Origin: Bifidobacterium apousia
GTDB taxonomy: Bacteria > Actinomycetota > Actinomycetes > Actinomycetales > Bifidobacteriaceae
Reading direction: 5' to 3'
Assembly (NCBI RefSeq): GCF_007559275.1
Contig: NZ_VMHK01000005.1
Span: forward strand, 1-64,000
DNA: 64,000 bases
A program made the position numbers and the translations under genes. Below are positions 10,301-18,758 of the stretch, piece after piece. The notes below the pieces were generated by a model that saw only the letters and a program-made list of their open reading frames with translations, was not told the origin of the DNA and did no database searches. Numbering within the stretch: position 1 is the first letter of the stretch; the number at the start of each line of letters is the position of its first letter.

Positions 10301-10807
10301 CACCACGCGCAGCTTGTGGTGCCTCAAAACCTTCCTGCCCAGCTGGTCGGCCTTCTCATCCACCTGGATGCTGCTGCCGATGGGGTGGCTTTCACCCAAG
10401 GCCGTGTCGACCGCTATCTGGTCAGGTCTGGTGGGCATGGATCCATCGACCAGCTTATAGGTGGAGATCCGGTCGGGGGCGGAGTAGATGCGCAGGCTCT
10501 TGTCGGTGCCCTTGAGCACCACGTCTTTCAGATACCCGTATTCGATGCCGGAGCTGCCAGGGGCGGTGTCGATGGCATCCCGATCCTCCTGGTCCAGCCC
10601 GTAGCTGCTGATGACCATCAGATCGGCCAGATGGTGGTCGGACAGGTAGGCGTTGCCGGCCTGCCGCATGTCCGGCCCGGTCACGCTCAGCCCGACCAGG
10701 GCGAAGGAACCCAGCGCCACCAGGCATACGATGGAGATGAACCGCCCCAGGGACTTGCGCAGGGAGACCCGGATGTCGTGCCAGAGCACCTTCCTGACGG
10801 GCTGCAT
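7349..10807 (-). CDS. FtsX-type ABC permease with very long coiled coil
   Basis: About 1150 residues. A first membrane segment (about 25-45) is followed by an extracytoplasmic region that becomes a Gln/Ala/Asp-rich coiled coil of roughly 340 residues (about 255-600; repeats like LDQGQAQVDQSRQEL). Then come three membrane segments with FVDEERINAGTLKALGYRD, a second outer domain, and three final segments with LNVEERIRELSTIKVLGFYDREV. The two FtsX cores match the LolC/MacB fold. Start: ATG at 10807 (reading MQPVRK) has GGAGTGG just upstream; GTG at 10813 would overlap the ATPase stop by four bases. It pairs with the overlapping ATPase gene. The coiled coil may span to the cell wall or bind a partner (inference). 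Confidence 0.85.
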   Translation of the reverse strand: MQPVRKVLWHDIRVSLRKSLGRFISIVCLVALGSFALVGLSVTGPDMRQAGNAYLSDHHLADLMVISSYGLDQEDRDAIDTAPGSSGIEYGYLKDVVLKGTDKSLRIYSAPDRISTYKLVDGSMPTRPDQIAVDTALGESHPIGSSIQVDEKADQLGRKVLRHHKLRVVGMVRSTEILSKVNMGPSTAGSGSLDSYAVTTPKAFDSDEYMIARLTFKDLDRIQDHYSDQYIQALQTHKDDLNRILSGRPTARLNAIKAPLKQKLDQGQAQVDQSRQELEGNRQQLDQARKDLDQGAQSIQSAKNQLAAKTVQAQAAIDQGQQEVDLSSAELARKQKQYQSSASQVAQGRQQADQGQQAIDQGQAKLDSSRQQLEGGKAQADQAVAQAQAAQKQCRQGIAQVTGLIQTIDAQLATPGLTPQQQEELNRKKAGLQEQLAELNRQSPQIDALAAKAKAGRDAFMTNQYTPGMAQVAANQQTLDAKRRELTQARAKVNEGERQLAQGKAQLDQASAQLTQGRAKLAQARQQLASGRASAQGQIDQAQAALDQKTAEYRTKLDKFKRESPDAQKRIDDSQKKLNKAADQLSRLEKPVYALDSRREAPGSEGYKVYASVSFIVDSLAKVFPYFMYLVAALVTFTTMTRFVDEERINAGTLKALGYRDRDVMAKFLVYGGAASALGALLGIIAGHTLLPWIVYQAYVHAFDMPPIHYGFHLPITLLACLLAFLSAVVPAFLSAWRELREKPSALLLPKPPSAGSKIFLERIPLIWNRLSFTHKVTARNIFRYKQRMLMTIFGVCGSVALLMAGFGVQGSISAINEHQFGQVIRYDLIAAENSQATSDQRQSIRERLEKPDVSRSLNVRYEEMSKTAGHNADKQSITMIAPASAQHLDDFIRMDTRSGHKPLSLKGDGVILSERIAQLTGTKAGDRITLQDSGGRDRTMRVDGICEMYLGHFVFMSPSAYRTVFHQDFSPNAHLVTFKDSSAENTRRQAASFMRIDGIQGVVQNTTLMSQIDTVVKSLNMIMQVLIIVATLLALVILYNLTNLNVEERIRELSTIKVLGFYDREVTMYIYRETILLSAIGVLAGYGFGAWLHHYIITTVPPDNVLFDPTISWVAFVVPLVMITVITAGLGWMVNNKLKHVDMLEALKSVD

Positions 10808-10809
10808 CC

Positions 10810-11514
10810 TCACCACTCCACGTTTTCGATGTCTTCGGGGCTGTCATTGGTCTGCACGGCCTGGACCCGGGCGTCATGCATGCGGATGACCCTGTCGGCG
10901 ATGGGGGCAATGGCCGCGTTGTGGGTGACGATGACCACGGTGGCGCCCTTCTTGCGGCACTGGTCCTGGAGGATGCGCAGCACCTGCTTGCCGGTCCGGT
11001 AGTCCAGGGCTCCGGTGGGTTCGTCGCAGAGCAGGATCTTGGGGTTCTTGGCCACGGCCCGGGCGATGGCCACCCGCTGCTGCTCGCCGCCGGAAAGTTG
11101 GGCGGGGAAGTTGTCGATCCGGTCGCCCAGGCCCACGTCGACCAGGGTCTGGACCGGGTCGGCGGCATCGTCCACGATCTCCGAGGCCAGCTCCACGTTC
11201 TCCCTGGCAGTCAGGTTGGCCACCAGGTTGTAGAACTGGAAGACGAAGCCCACGTCATAGCGGCGGTAGGTGGTCAGCTGCCGGGCGTCATAGCCGGCGA
11301 TGTCCTTCCCGTCCACGATCACCTGGCCCTCGTTGCAGGTGTCCATGCCACCCAGAATGTTCAGCACGGTCGACTTGCCCGCCCCCGAGGCGCCGAGGAT
11401 GACCACCAGCTCGCCCTTCTCGATGGAGAAGGTGACCTCATTGTTGGCCACGATGGTCGTCTCGCCGGTCACATACCGTTTCGTCTCTCCGATGACGTCG
11501 ATATAGCCCATCAT
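10810..11514 (-). CDS. ABC transporter ATPase (LolD/MacB type)
   Basis: 234 residues: Walker [11 protein letters not shown]-loop [17 protein letters not shown], signature [15 protein letters not shown], Walker [17 protein letters not shown] and switch VTHNAAI. This is the typical stand-alone ATPase serving FtsX-type permeases, and its stop region overlaps the downstream permease gene. Two adjacent ATG codons (11514 and 11511) follow GAGAGGG, and the second has the better spacing. The reading frame stays open upstream to 13011 but only by chance on the reverse of other genes; similarity begins at [22 protein letters not shown] about 80 bp upstream could be a -10 box. Confidence 0.88.
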   Translation of the reverse strand: MMGYIDVIGETKRYVTGETTIVANNEVTFSIEKGELVVILGASGAGKSTVLNILGGMDTCNEGQVIVDGKDIAGYDARQLTTYRRYDVGFVFQFYNLVANLTARENVELASEIVDDAADPVQTLVDVGLGDRIDNFPAQLSGGEQQRVAIARAVAKNPKILLCDEPTGALDYRTGKQVLRILQDQCRKKGATVVIVTHNAAIAPIADRVIRMHDARVQAVQTNDSPEDIENVEW

Positions 11515-11675
11515 GCCCTCTCGTAACCCTGGCTGTGCGGCGGGGTCGTCCGACGTAGGGGACGCCCTCCTGATGCTCTTTTCCCCACTACTGTATACGT
11601 TCGCGGGGTCCGGAGCACAGGAGAACCGCCTGCCGGGAGGCGTCATGTTCGCCGACCTTGCAAGGGTTCGGAGGT

Positions 11676-13127
11676 TCAGAGGGCTTGCAGGAGGTTGCCC
11701 AGTTTGCGGCTGTCCCTGACCGGTCTGCCCTGGCGGAAGGTGATGAACCGCTGGCAGGTCTGGGCCAGGAACTCCTGATCGTGCGAGATGACGATCACCA
11801 TGACACCCAGGGAGCGCATGTAGCGAATCATCCCGGTCACCTGATCCATATGGAGCAGGTCCAGGCCGCTGGTGGGCTCGTCCAGAACCACCAGGCGCTT
11901 GCCCGACAGTATGGCGGCCGCGATAGCCACCCGCTGCTTCTCCCCGCCGGAGAGGGTGTTGGGGTGCCGGCCCAGGAGCCGCTCCAGGTCCAGCTTTCGT
12001 GCCACCTCTTCGAACAGGTCGGTCCGTTTGGCTCCAAGGAGCATCTCGCCCTCCACGGTCTCGCTGAAGAGCTGGTAGTTGACATCCTGAAAGACCATGT
12101 AGGAGTCCTCGACGCGCTCCCTGGCGGTCTGCTTGGTCCCGTTCAGGCTGATTTCCGACCTGTCGCCAGGCTTGAGCAGTCCGGTCAGAACCGAGGCGAA
12201 GGTGCTCTTGCCTGCTCCGTTGCGGCCGATGATGCCGGTGATGTCCTCGCTGGATAGGGTCAGGTCGTCCACATCCAGGGCAGGAGCCTGGTCGTGGTGG
12301 TAGGCATAGGTCAGATTCCTGACCCGGAGCAAGTCGGGGGTCTTCTCGGTGATGACTTTGGTTGGAGCGCTCGCATTCTCGGTCGCGTCCAGATTCAGGG
12401 CCCGCAGCCCCATGGCCTGGCGACTTGGGCCATCCAGCCCCCTCATGGCGGCCGGAGTCAGGTGCTCCGTCAGCCTGCCGTCCTTCATGACCAGGAAGTC
12501 GTCGGCCAGGCCGTCCAGGTAGTAGAGGCGGTGTTCGATCAGGACCATGGTCAGGCCCCGGTCCTTCAAGCGGCCCAGAATCTGCGCCAGGCTGGCCACC
12601 GCTTCCACGTCCAGGTTGCCGGAGGGCTCGTCCAGGACCAGGATCTCCGGGTCCATCATGCAGGAGGAGGCGATGGCGATCATCTGCTTCTCGCCCCCTG
12701 ACAGGGAGAAGATATCCCGGTCCATAAGCGGGGCGATGCCGAAGAGGTCGGCCACCTGGTCTATGCGCTCCCGGATGGCCTCCGGCTGGACCCCGGTGTT
12801 CTCCAGGGGGAAGGCCAGCTCGCTGCGGACATCGGTGGTGAAGAACTGGGTCTTGGGGTTCTGGAAGACCGATCCGACCTGTTCCGAAAGCCGGTAGATG
12901 GGCCGGTCCGTGGTGGGTTCGCCCCCGATCAGGCACTCCCCCTCCAGCTTGCCCTCGTAGAGTTCGGGAATCAGGCCGTTGATGACCCTGGACAGGGTGG
13001 TCTTGCCGCAACCGCTCGGCCCGGTGACCACGGTCAGCCGTCCCTGGCCCATCCGGCAGGAGACCTCCTGGAGGGAAGGCTGGCTGGCGCCTTCGTAGGT
13101 GAAGCTAAGCCTGGAACATTGCAACAT
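11676..13127 (-). CDS. ECF transporter dual ATPase (EcfA/CbiO fusion)
   Basis: 483 residues with two complete ABC ATPase halves. Half 1 has GPSGCGKTT, FSLSGGEKQMIAIASS and ILVLDEPSGNLD; half 2 has GRNGAGKST, LSGGEKQRVAIAAA and LVVLDEPTSGLD. An acidic/polar linker joins them near residue 240-265. Such fused EcfA-EcfA' proteins drive group I energy-coupling-factor importers. ATG at 13127 lies inside the end of the T-component gene (overlap about 23 bp); a GTG at 13136 is the alternative. It forms an operon with the T and S components just upstream, so this is a dedicated importer with its own energising unit. Confidence 0.9.
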   Translation of the reverse strand: MLQCSRLSFTYEGASQPSLQEVSCRMGQGRLTVVTGPSGCGKTTLSRVINGLIPELYEGKLEGECLIGGEPTTDRPIYRLSEQVGSVFQNPKTQFFTTDVRSELAFPLENTGVQPEAIRERIDQVADLFGIAPLMDRDIFSLSGGEKQMIAIASSCMMDPEILVLDEPSGNLDVEAVASLAQILGRLKDRGLTMVLIEHRLYYLDGLADDFLVMKDGRLTEHLTPAAMRGLDGPSRQAMGLRALNLDATENASAPTKVITEKTPDLLRVRNLTYAYHHDQAPALDVDDLTLSSEDITGIIGRNGAGKSTFASVLTGLLKPGDRSEISLNGTKQTARERVEDSYMVFQDVNYQLFSETVEGEMLLGAKRTDLFEEVARKLDLERLLGRHPNTLSGGEKQRVAIAAAILSGKRLVVLDEPTSGLDLLHMDQVTGMIRYMRSLGVMVIVISHDQEFLAQTCQRFITFRQGRPVRDSRKLGNLLQAL

Positions 13128-13803
13128 AGGCTCCACATCCCATAAGGACCAGACCCAGGGCGCACATGAGCGCATCCAGTCCGGTGAAGGCAATCCGTTG
13201 GATGGAGGTCTTGGGCCCGGGGTCGCCGATCCCCCTGGTCAGGGCGGCCGAGGTCAGGTCGGAGGCCACGTTGGTGGCGTTGTTGAGCAGGGGGACGTAG
13301 ATGTACTCCATGGTTCGCATCGGATGCCGGACCATGTCGCCCGTGGTGACCGCGATCCCCCTGAATTTCATGGCCCGTCTGATCTGGGCATAGTCGTGCC
13401 TGACGGTCGGGAAGAAGCGGAAGAGGACGCTGACGGGGATGACCAGCCACTGGGGGGCGTGGATCTTGCGCAGTAGGTAGACCAGCTCCGAGACCTTGGT
13501 GGTGCCCATCATGAAGGCCGCCACCAGCACCAGGGGGAGGACCCTGCCCACGCCGACGAAGAGGAAGAGCAGGTAATGTCCCGGCAGGTTCTCGGGGAAG
13601 ACCATGGCCAGGGAGGCGCCCAGGGCGAAGACCAGACAGACCAGAAGCCAGGCCTGGCCCTTCCTGACCCTGCCCACGATGACCTGGAAGCTGCAGAAGT
13701 AGATGTTGATGGCCAGGACCAGCGGGGTGGGCAGGGTGACGAAGATCAGGGCGTTGGCGAAGATGACCAGCAAGAATCTGGTGTAGATGGAGATGGGCCT
13801 CAT
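13105..13803 (-). CDS. ECF transporter T component (EcfT/CbiQ family)
   Basis: 232 residues, several membrane segments in the N-terminal 120, then the cytoplasmic coupling part with Ala-Arg type motifs (RRAMKFRGIAV and SAALTRGIGDPG) that contact the two ATPase halves. The ATG at 13803 overlaps the S-component stop as ATGA, and the gene's end overlaps the ATPase start, so all three are translationally coupled. The first 18 residues of the longer open frame are the reverse of upstream coding sequence and are not included. Confidence 0.88.
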   Translation of the reverse strand: MRPISIYTRFLLVIFANALIFVTLPTPLVLAINIYFCSFQVIVGRVRKGQAWLLVCLVFALGASLAMVFPENLPGHYLLFLFVGVGRVLPLVLVAAFMMGTTKVSELVYLLRKIHAPQWLVIPVSVLFRFFPTVRHDYAQIRRAMKFRGIAVTTGDMVRHPMRTMEYIYVPLLNNATNVASDLTSAALTRGIGDPGPKTSIQRIAFTGLDALMCALGLVLMGCGAYVAMFQA

Positions 13804-14408
13804 TGCTTGGCGGGTATCCGGTTGAAATGCCGGTCGACGATCCTGGCGCCTATCCATGCACCGAGCAGGGCGCCGACCAGGGTGGCCAGAATGCAGACCA
13901 GGAAGGTGGCTCCGGTGATGGGCGCGAAGACCCCGTCGATGTACTCCTGGCTCTTGCCGCGGCGGACCAGGCTGGCCACGTAGGCGTCCTTCATGAACCA
14001 GAGGGGCAGGACGGGGCCGGTGCAGCCGAAGGTGAGGATGACGTAGCTCAGGTAGCGGGCCAGGTTGGGACGGCTCTCCCTGAGTGAGGACTGAACCAGA
14101 TCAGCCAGCAGGCCGCAGAAGGCGTAGGGGATGAAGGAGAGGGCGAAGTGGCCGAAGACCAGCAGGAAGAGGCCCATGATGACGCCGACGATGGTGATGG
14201 CCCCGAACCTGGGCACCCGGCGGATCATCAGCATGTAGACCGGGCCGGAGACCAGCCCCACCACAGCGGGGATGAAGAGGGAGGACAGGCCGGGCATGAC
14301 CAGGCCCGCCAGGAAGACGGTGATGAAGTTGCCCACCGCCATGCTGACGAAGTAGAGGGCTGTAAAAATGCCGACGTTGACCAGGTCTTTTGTCTTCAGT
14401 GCTTTCAT
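13800..14408 (-). CDS. ECF transporter S component, MptD/Trep_Strep family
   Basis: 202 residues, about five to six hydrophobic segments. The start MKALKTKDLVNVGIFTALYF is typical of the Trep_Strep / MptD family of putative ECF substrate-binding subunits, and GLVSGPVYMLMIRRVPRFGA and GFTGC-like segments support this. The substrate for this family is not established; neighbours (T, dual ATPase, and divergent ABC pair) often accompany it in Firmicutes. ATG at 14408 with GGGAG upstream. The reading frame extends 80 codons further upstream, but that part is low-quality sequence and is rejected. Confidence 0.83.
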   Translation of the reverse strand: MKALKTKDLVNVGIFTALYFVSMAVGNFITVFLAGLVMPGLSSLFIPAVVGLVSGPVYMLMIRRVPRFGAITIVGVIMGLFLLVFGHFALSFIPYAFCGLLADLVQSSLRESRPNLARYLSYVILTFGCTGPVLPLWFMKDAYVASLVRRGKSQEYIDGVFAPITGATFLVCILATLVGALLGAWIGARIVDRHFNRIPAKQ

Positions 14409-14637
14409 AAAGGATCGCTCCCATCTGGGTGGCGGTCGCTCGGCCCTAGGCCATATCCGCCGATTGCAGGTTGTGCCGTCAAGTTTAGGAGGGCCGGGAG
14501 GGAAAGTAAATGATATTTTTTTATGTCTCTTGCCAGCTCTTGCCAGGGCTTCACAATAAAGGTATTGCCTGGCGCGAGAGGATTTTGTTAGTGTCCACTG
14601 AGAGGGGCGTATCAGAAAGGCGGCACGGAGAACAGGC
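14409..14637. promoter_or_regulatory. Divergent promoter region, ECF operon and ABC pair
   Basis: A 229-bp region between two divergently transcribed transporter units. It includes an AT-rich patch (AAATGATATTTTTTTATG, about 14508-14525) next to a purine-rich GGAGGGCCGGGAGGGAAAG stretch, and a direct repeat CTCTTGCCAG. It probably carries both promoters and shared control; no specific operator can be named. Confidence 0.4.
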
Positions 14638-16518
14638 ATGATCAGCAAGCGACTACTTCATCTACCGGGAGCCAGGATGGGCGCCAGCCTCCTGCTGGCC
14701 CTCCTGCAGACGATCGGCGCGTTGGCGGAGGTCCTCCTCCTGCCGGTAGCCATCGCGGCCGTGGGCCGTTCCCTTGGTCTGGCTGTTCCTCATGCCCTTG
14801 CCTGGGTGCCGGGTCGCCCCGGACCCTTGGCGGCCTTGATAGGCGGGCTGATCCTGGTTCGGTTCCTGACCCAGGCGGTCGCCAGGTTCGTCAGCGCCCG
14901 GCTGGCTGATGGGATGGGCAAGGCTCTCTCCCAGGCCCTGTATCTATCCGTGTTCGACCCCAACAGGCAGGAGGACGACCTGGGCGTTCCGGCGCAGACC
15001 CTGGCCAGGCTTTCGACCGAAGGGGTCAAGTCGGTCGTCTCCTACTTCACGGCTTATATTCCGGCGCTGGTCCAGACCGCCCTGATGCTGGTCGTGACCC
15101 TGGCCGTCCTCCTGCCTGTCAGCCCACTGGCTGCGGCAATCGTCGTGATCGGCATGGTGTCTCTGCCCCTGGCATCCAAGCCCACCATGGGCGAGAACAT
15201 CAAGGTGCAGCTGGGCCAGCTGCGCAAATACGACAAGGTTGGCGTCCACTTTGAGCATGCCCTGAGAGGGCTCAACACCTTGAAGATCTTCGGGGCAGAC
15301 CAGCGGCAGGCCGACGATCTGGCCGAGGAGTCCGAGGGGTTCCGCCGGATAACCATGGGGGTTCTGGCCGGACAGCTGCGCTCGCTGATCAAGGCCGACG
15401 TGGTCATCTACACCAGTCTTATTTTGGCGGTTGCAGCGACGGTCCTGATCGGGCAGGGCGGGCCCGCTCGAGTGCTGTCCTGCCTGGTTGTTGCCCTGGC
15501 TGGGGTCCGGCTTTTCGCCCCTGAGCGCCAGCTGGTCTACATGATGCATTCCGGCATGGTCGCCATCAAGCAGGGCAAGGCCATCGACGATATTCTCCAA
15601 GCTCGGCAGGGGAGCGACGGGAAGTCGGCGGCTCCAGGGACGACTGCTGAGTCGCGCAAGAGTACGGGTTCGGAGACGGCTCCGGATGCGAGTCTCGAAA
15701 CTTCTGAGGAAGCAGTTCGGGAGTCTGACTCGGAATCCGCTTCGAAGCAGGCAGATCAGGCGGATATGTCTGGCGATGATTCGCTAGGCATCAGCGCTCG
15801 CGATTTGACCTACACCTATCCTGACGGCTTCCAGGCCCTGACCGATCTGAACTTCAACCTGCCAGCCAAGGGACATGTGGGCCTCGTCGGCGCTTCGGGT
15901 TCCGGCAAGAGCACCTTGGCGGGTCTGCTGTCCGGGCGCCTTCAGGGGTATGCCGGAGAGTTGACCATTGGCGGGTGCCAGATCTGCGACCTGTCACGCG
16001 AGGAACTGGTCGGTCTACAGACCGTAGTTCGAGGAACCGATCACATCTTTACCGGGACCATCAGATCGAATCTCGATCCGGCCGGACTGGGCTACTCGGA
16101 TTGGGAGCTGCTGGACGCGCTGGATCAGGTCGGTCTGACCGGTCTTGTCCAAAGCAAGGGCGGGCTGGACGCTCACATCGATCCTGAAGGAGGCAACCTC
16201 TCCGGTGGGCAGCGCCAGCGCCTATCCATTGCCCGCGGGCTCCTGCGGCGTTCTCCCGTCTATATTTTCGACGAGGCCACCAGCGCCGTGGACCGCGAGC
16301 ATGACGCTACACTGGCAGCCCTGATGGACGCGCTGGGCAAGGAGTCCCTGGTCCTGACCATCACCCACCGCTTGGCCGGGGTCCGCAATGCCGATTCCAT
16401 CCTCTTCCTGCAGGAAGGCCGTCTGGCGGAGAGCGGCGGCTTCCGTGAGCTGTTGGATGCCGGGGGCGGATTTGCGGCCCAGTGGAAGGAGCAGGCTCAG
16501 TATGAGGACGGGGAGTGA
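14638..16518 (+). CDS. ABC exporter-type ATPase/permease half-transporter 1
   Basis: 626 residues. The type IV (exporter-fold) membrane domain spans about residues 1-320 and the ATPase about 385-620, with Walker A GASGSGKST, signature NLSGGQRQRLSIARGL, Walker B VYIFDEATSAVD and H-loop THR. Between the domains is a Ser/Glu-rich low-complexity linker (about 325-382). GGAG lies seven bases before the ATG. The next gene starts five bases after the stop, so the pair forms a heterodimer of the CydDC/YbtPQ/IrtAB kind. In this fold some members import metal-siderophores, others export thiols or peptides. The adjacent divergent ECF operon suggests joint work on one substrate (inference). Confidence 0.85.
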   Translation: MISKRLLHLPGARMGASLLLALLQTIGALAEVLLLPVAIAAVGRSLGLAVPHALAWVPGRPGPLAALIGGLILVRFLTQAVARFVSARLADGMGKALSQALYLSVFDPNRQEDDLGVPAQTLARLSTEGVKSVVSYFTAYIPALVQTALMLVVTLAVLLPVSPLAAAIVVIGMVSLPLASKPTMGENIKVQLGQLRKYDKVGVHFEHALRGLNTLKIFGADQRQADDLAEESEGFRRITMGVLAGQLRSLIKADVVIYTSLILAVAATVLIGQGGPARVLSCLVVALAGVRLFAPERQLVYMMHSGMVAIKQGKAIDDILQARQGSDGKSAAPGTTAESRKSTGSETAPDASLETSEEAVRESDSESASKQADQADMSGDDSLGISARDLTYTYPDGFQALTDLNFNLPAKGHVGLVGASGSGKSTLAGLLSGRLQGYAGELTIGGCQICDLSREELVGLQTVVRGTDHIFTGTIRSNLDPAGLGYSDWELLDALDQVGLTGLVQSKGGLDAHIDPEGGNLSGGQRQRLSIARGLLRRSPVYIFDEATSAVDREHDATLAALMDALGKESLVLTITHRLAGVRNADSILFLQEGRLAESGGFRELLDAGGGFAAQWKEQAQYEDGE

Positions 16519-16522
16519 AGAC

Positions 16523-18250
16523 ATGCAGCAGACGACCGGCAATCTGACGATGATGCGCCGCATGGCCCGGCTGATGAAGCCTCTGACCGGCACGGAGGGC
16601 AAGGCCATCCTCTGCGGCAGTCTGGGCCATCTCTTCGCAGTCTGGAGCATGATGGCAGCCGCAGCGGCCCTGATTGGCCTGGTCACGGACTGGCCGCCGC
16701 TGAATGGCCAGTGGGTCGTCTGGGCCCTGGTGGCGGTTCTGACTGCTCTCAGCCGAGGGGTTATGGCCTATGGGGAGCAGTACTACAACCATGAGATGGC
16801 CTTCAGTATGCTCCGTGACATCCGCACGACGGTCTTCGATAAGATGCGGTCCCTGGCCCCGGCTGGCCTGCGAGATCAAGCGCGCGGAGACATGGTGACG
16901 GTGATCACCAACGACATCGAGCTGCTGGAGATTTTTTACGCCCACACTCTATCGCCCATCGCCATCGCTCTAGTGACCTCCTTGGCCAACCTGGCCCTGC
17001 TCACCTGGCTCTCACCCTGGATGGGCCTGGCCGCCGTGATCTCCTACCTGATCGTCGGTCTGCTCATCCCCATCCTGAGCGCAAGACCCACCTTCAAGGT
17101 GGCTATGAGGGAGCGGACGGCCCAAGCCAATTTGCATTCCCTTCTTCTGGAGACTCTGCAGGGCCGCACAGAGCTGGCGGGGTTGGGCGCTTTGGGGAAC
17201 ACTCGCCGTCGGGTGGGAGTCGCTACGGACCAGATGCTGGATGCCAGGGGGCGCACCTCTGGGCGGACCGTCGCCAACGATCTGGTCACCAACGTGGTCA
17301 CTCTGATCTGCACTGGAGTTTTCACGCTGATGGCCTGCCATCTAGGTTCGGCAGGGTTGGTGGATCCTGCTCGGGGAATGATCGGACTGGTCGGCTTCCT
17401 CTCTTCCTTCGCTCCCTTGATACCTGTAGCTCGGCTAGGCGCTGGCCTGCAGCCCACTCTGGCTGCTGCCCGACGGGTTTTCTCGCTTTTGGACAAGGAG
17501 CCGCCCGTACGTGAGGTGGAATCCGGTCATGGGAATCCCCTGACGGAATTCACTGGAGAAGAGGCCAAGGCAGTTTCTTTCTCCTATGCTGGCAAGACTG
17601 ACCCGGATAAGGACGACCTGGGTGAACATGGCGGCCGGACTTCGGTTTTGGAGGGTCTGGACCTTTCCATCAAGCCTGGCGAGCTGATCGGGATTCAGGG
17701 TGCCAACGGAGTCGGCAAGTCCACCTTGATCGATCTGCTGATGCGGTTCCAGGAGCGCAGCGGCGGGGATCTGACCGTTTCCGACCTGCCGATCGAGACC
17801 ATCTGCACCGCTGATCTGCGTGCCCAGCAGACTCTGGTGAGCCAGGACACTTATATATTCAGTCTCACATTGGCGGATAACATCGCTCTGGCTCGGCCCG
17901 ATGCCAGCAGAGAGGATATTGAGCAGGCGGCTCATGATGCCTGCCTGGATGATCTGATCGACCAGCTACCCGACGGCTTGGATCATTTGCTTGCTGACAA
18001 TGGCTCGGACCTGTCCGAGGGGCAGCGGCAACGAGTGGCCTTGGCTCGAGCCTTTTTGAGTCCAGCGCCTCTCATGCTCCTGGACGAACCCACTAGCAAT
18101 ATGGATGCCCTCTTGGAGGGTCGGGTTCTGACCAGACTGATCGAGCGGAAGGGTGACCGTACCTGCCTGATCGTCTCCCACCGTCCTTCAGTTCTTGCCC
18201 GGGTTGACCGGTTGCTGACGCTGCAGGACGGCAGACTTATCCCCTCCTAA
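16523..18250 (+). CDS. ABC exporter-type ATPase/permease half-transporter 2
   Basis: 575 residues: membrane domain about 1-330, ATPase about 345-570 with Walker A GANGVGKST, signature DLSEGQRQRVALARAF (Glu in place of the first Gly) and Walker B LMLLDEPTSNMD. The partner above has a canonical signature, so the two nucleotide sites differ, as in asymmetric heterodimers. GGGGAG at 16510-16515 precedes ATG 16523; the longer open frame upstream is the reverse-frame shadow of the preceding gene and is not used. No terminator was found immediately downstream before decayed sequence begins. Confidence 0.85.
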   Translation: MQQTTGNLTMMRRMARLMKPLTGTEGKAILCGSLGHLFAVWSMMAAAAALIGLVTDWPPLNGQWVVWALVAVLTALSRGVMAYGEQYYNHEMAFSMLRDIRTTVFDKMRSLAPAGLRDQARGDMVTVITNDIELLEIFYAHTLSPIAIALVTSLANLALLTWLSPWMGLAAVISYLIVGLLIPILSARPTFKVAMRERTAQANLHSLLLETLQGRTELAGLGALGNTRRRVGVATDQMLDARGRTSGRTVANDLVTNVVTLICTGVFTLMACHLGSAGLVDPARGMIGLVGFLSSFAPLIPVARLGAGLQPTLAAARRVFSLLDKEPPVREVESGHGNPLTEFTGEEAKAVSFSYAGKTDPDKDDLGEHGGRTSVLEGLDLSIKPGELIGIQGANGVGKSTLIDLLMRFQERSGGDLTVSDLPIETICTADLRAQQTLVSQDTYIFSLTLADNIALARPDASREDIEQAAHDACLDDLIDQLPDGLDHLLADNGSDLSEGQRQRVALARAFLSPAPLMLLDEPTSNMDALLEGRVLTRLIERKGDRTCLIVSHRPSVLARVDRLLTLQDGRLIPS

Positions 18251-18278
18251 TCGCTGGCAGACGGAAGACGGCTGCCAG

Positions 18279-18570
18279 TCATAGGAACTGGCGCATGATC
18301 TCCCGCAGCGGTGGCATCTTGGGAATCTGGAACTTCTCTTTGTAGTAGCCGACTCCGAACCGCATGTAGCCCTGGGCCTCGTCGTAGACGGTCACGTGGC
18401 TCAGGACCGACCGGTCGAATATGTCTGTCTTGTGGAGGCGGTCGCTCCGGGTGGTGCACAACTCATGGTGTCCAGATTGATGTTGCGGCAATGATTGATC
18501 CTGGTGGCCTCCAGGCCTATCTGAATGGCAGGGGTCTAGAGGGTACTTCGTAAGGAAACAGCCCTGGAGG
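18279..18570 (-). pseudogene. Unidentified gene fragment, frameshifted
   Basis: The last part reads DRSVLSHVTVYDEAQGYMRF then GVGYYKEKFQIPKMPPLREI, ending in TGA at 18279, with natural-looking composition. Upstream, the sense appears to continue in another frame (AIQIGLEATRINHCRNINLD), which suggests a frameshift near 18430-18460. No start was found. I do not recognise the family. It lies in the same decayed block as the nicotinamidase and pyruvate oxidase remnants. Confidence 0.4.
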
Positions 18571-18758
18571 GGATGCGTATCCGTACTGCTACCATCTACC
18601 CCGAGGCTATTAGGCCGACCTGTTGAACACCATCACAGATAAACAGACGCTAATGAGATATGCAAGTCAGTATCAGATAACCCCTGAAAGAACGGCCAGA
18701 GTGGTATCTTTCGCCATCACCCAGCCTGAAGATACTTATTGGAGAATTCGCCACAGAC

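Noticed and set aside
10810-13011. A 733-codon open frame continuous with the ABC ATPase gene
   Set aside because: Only the last 234 codons resemble an ATPase; the rest is the out-of-frame shadow of the ECF ATPase gene.
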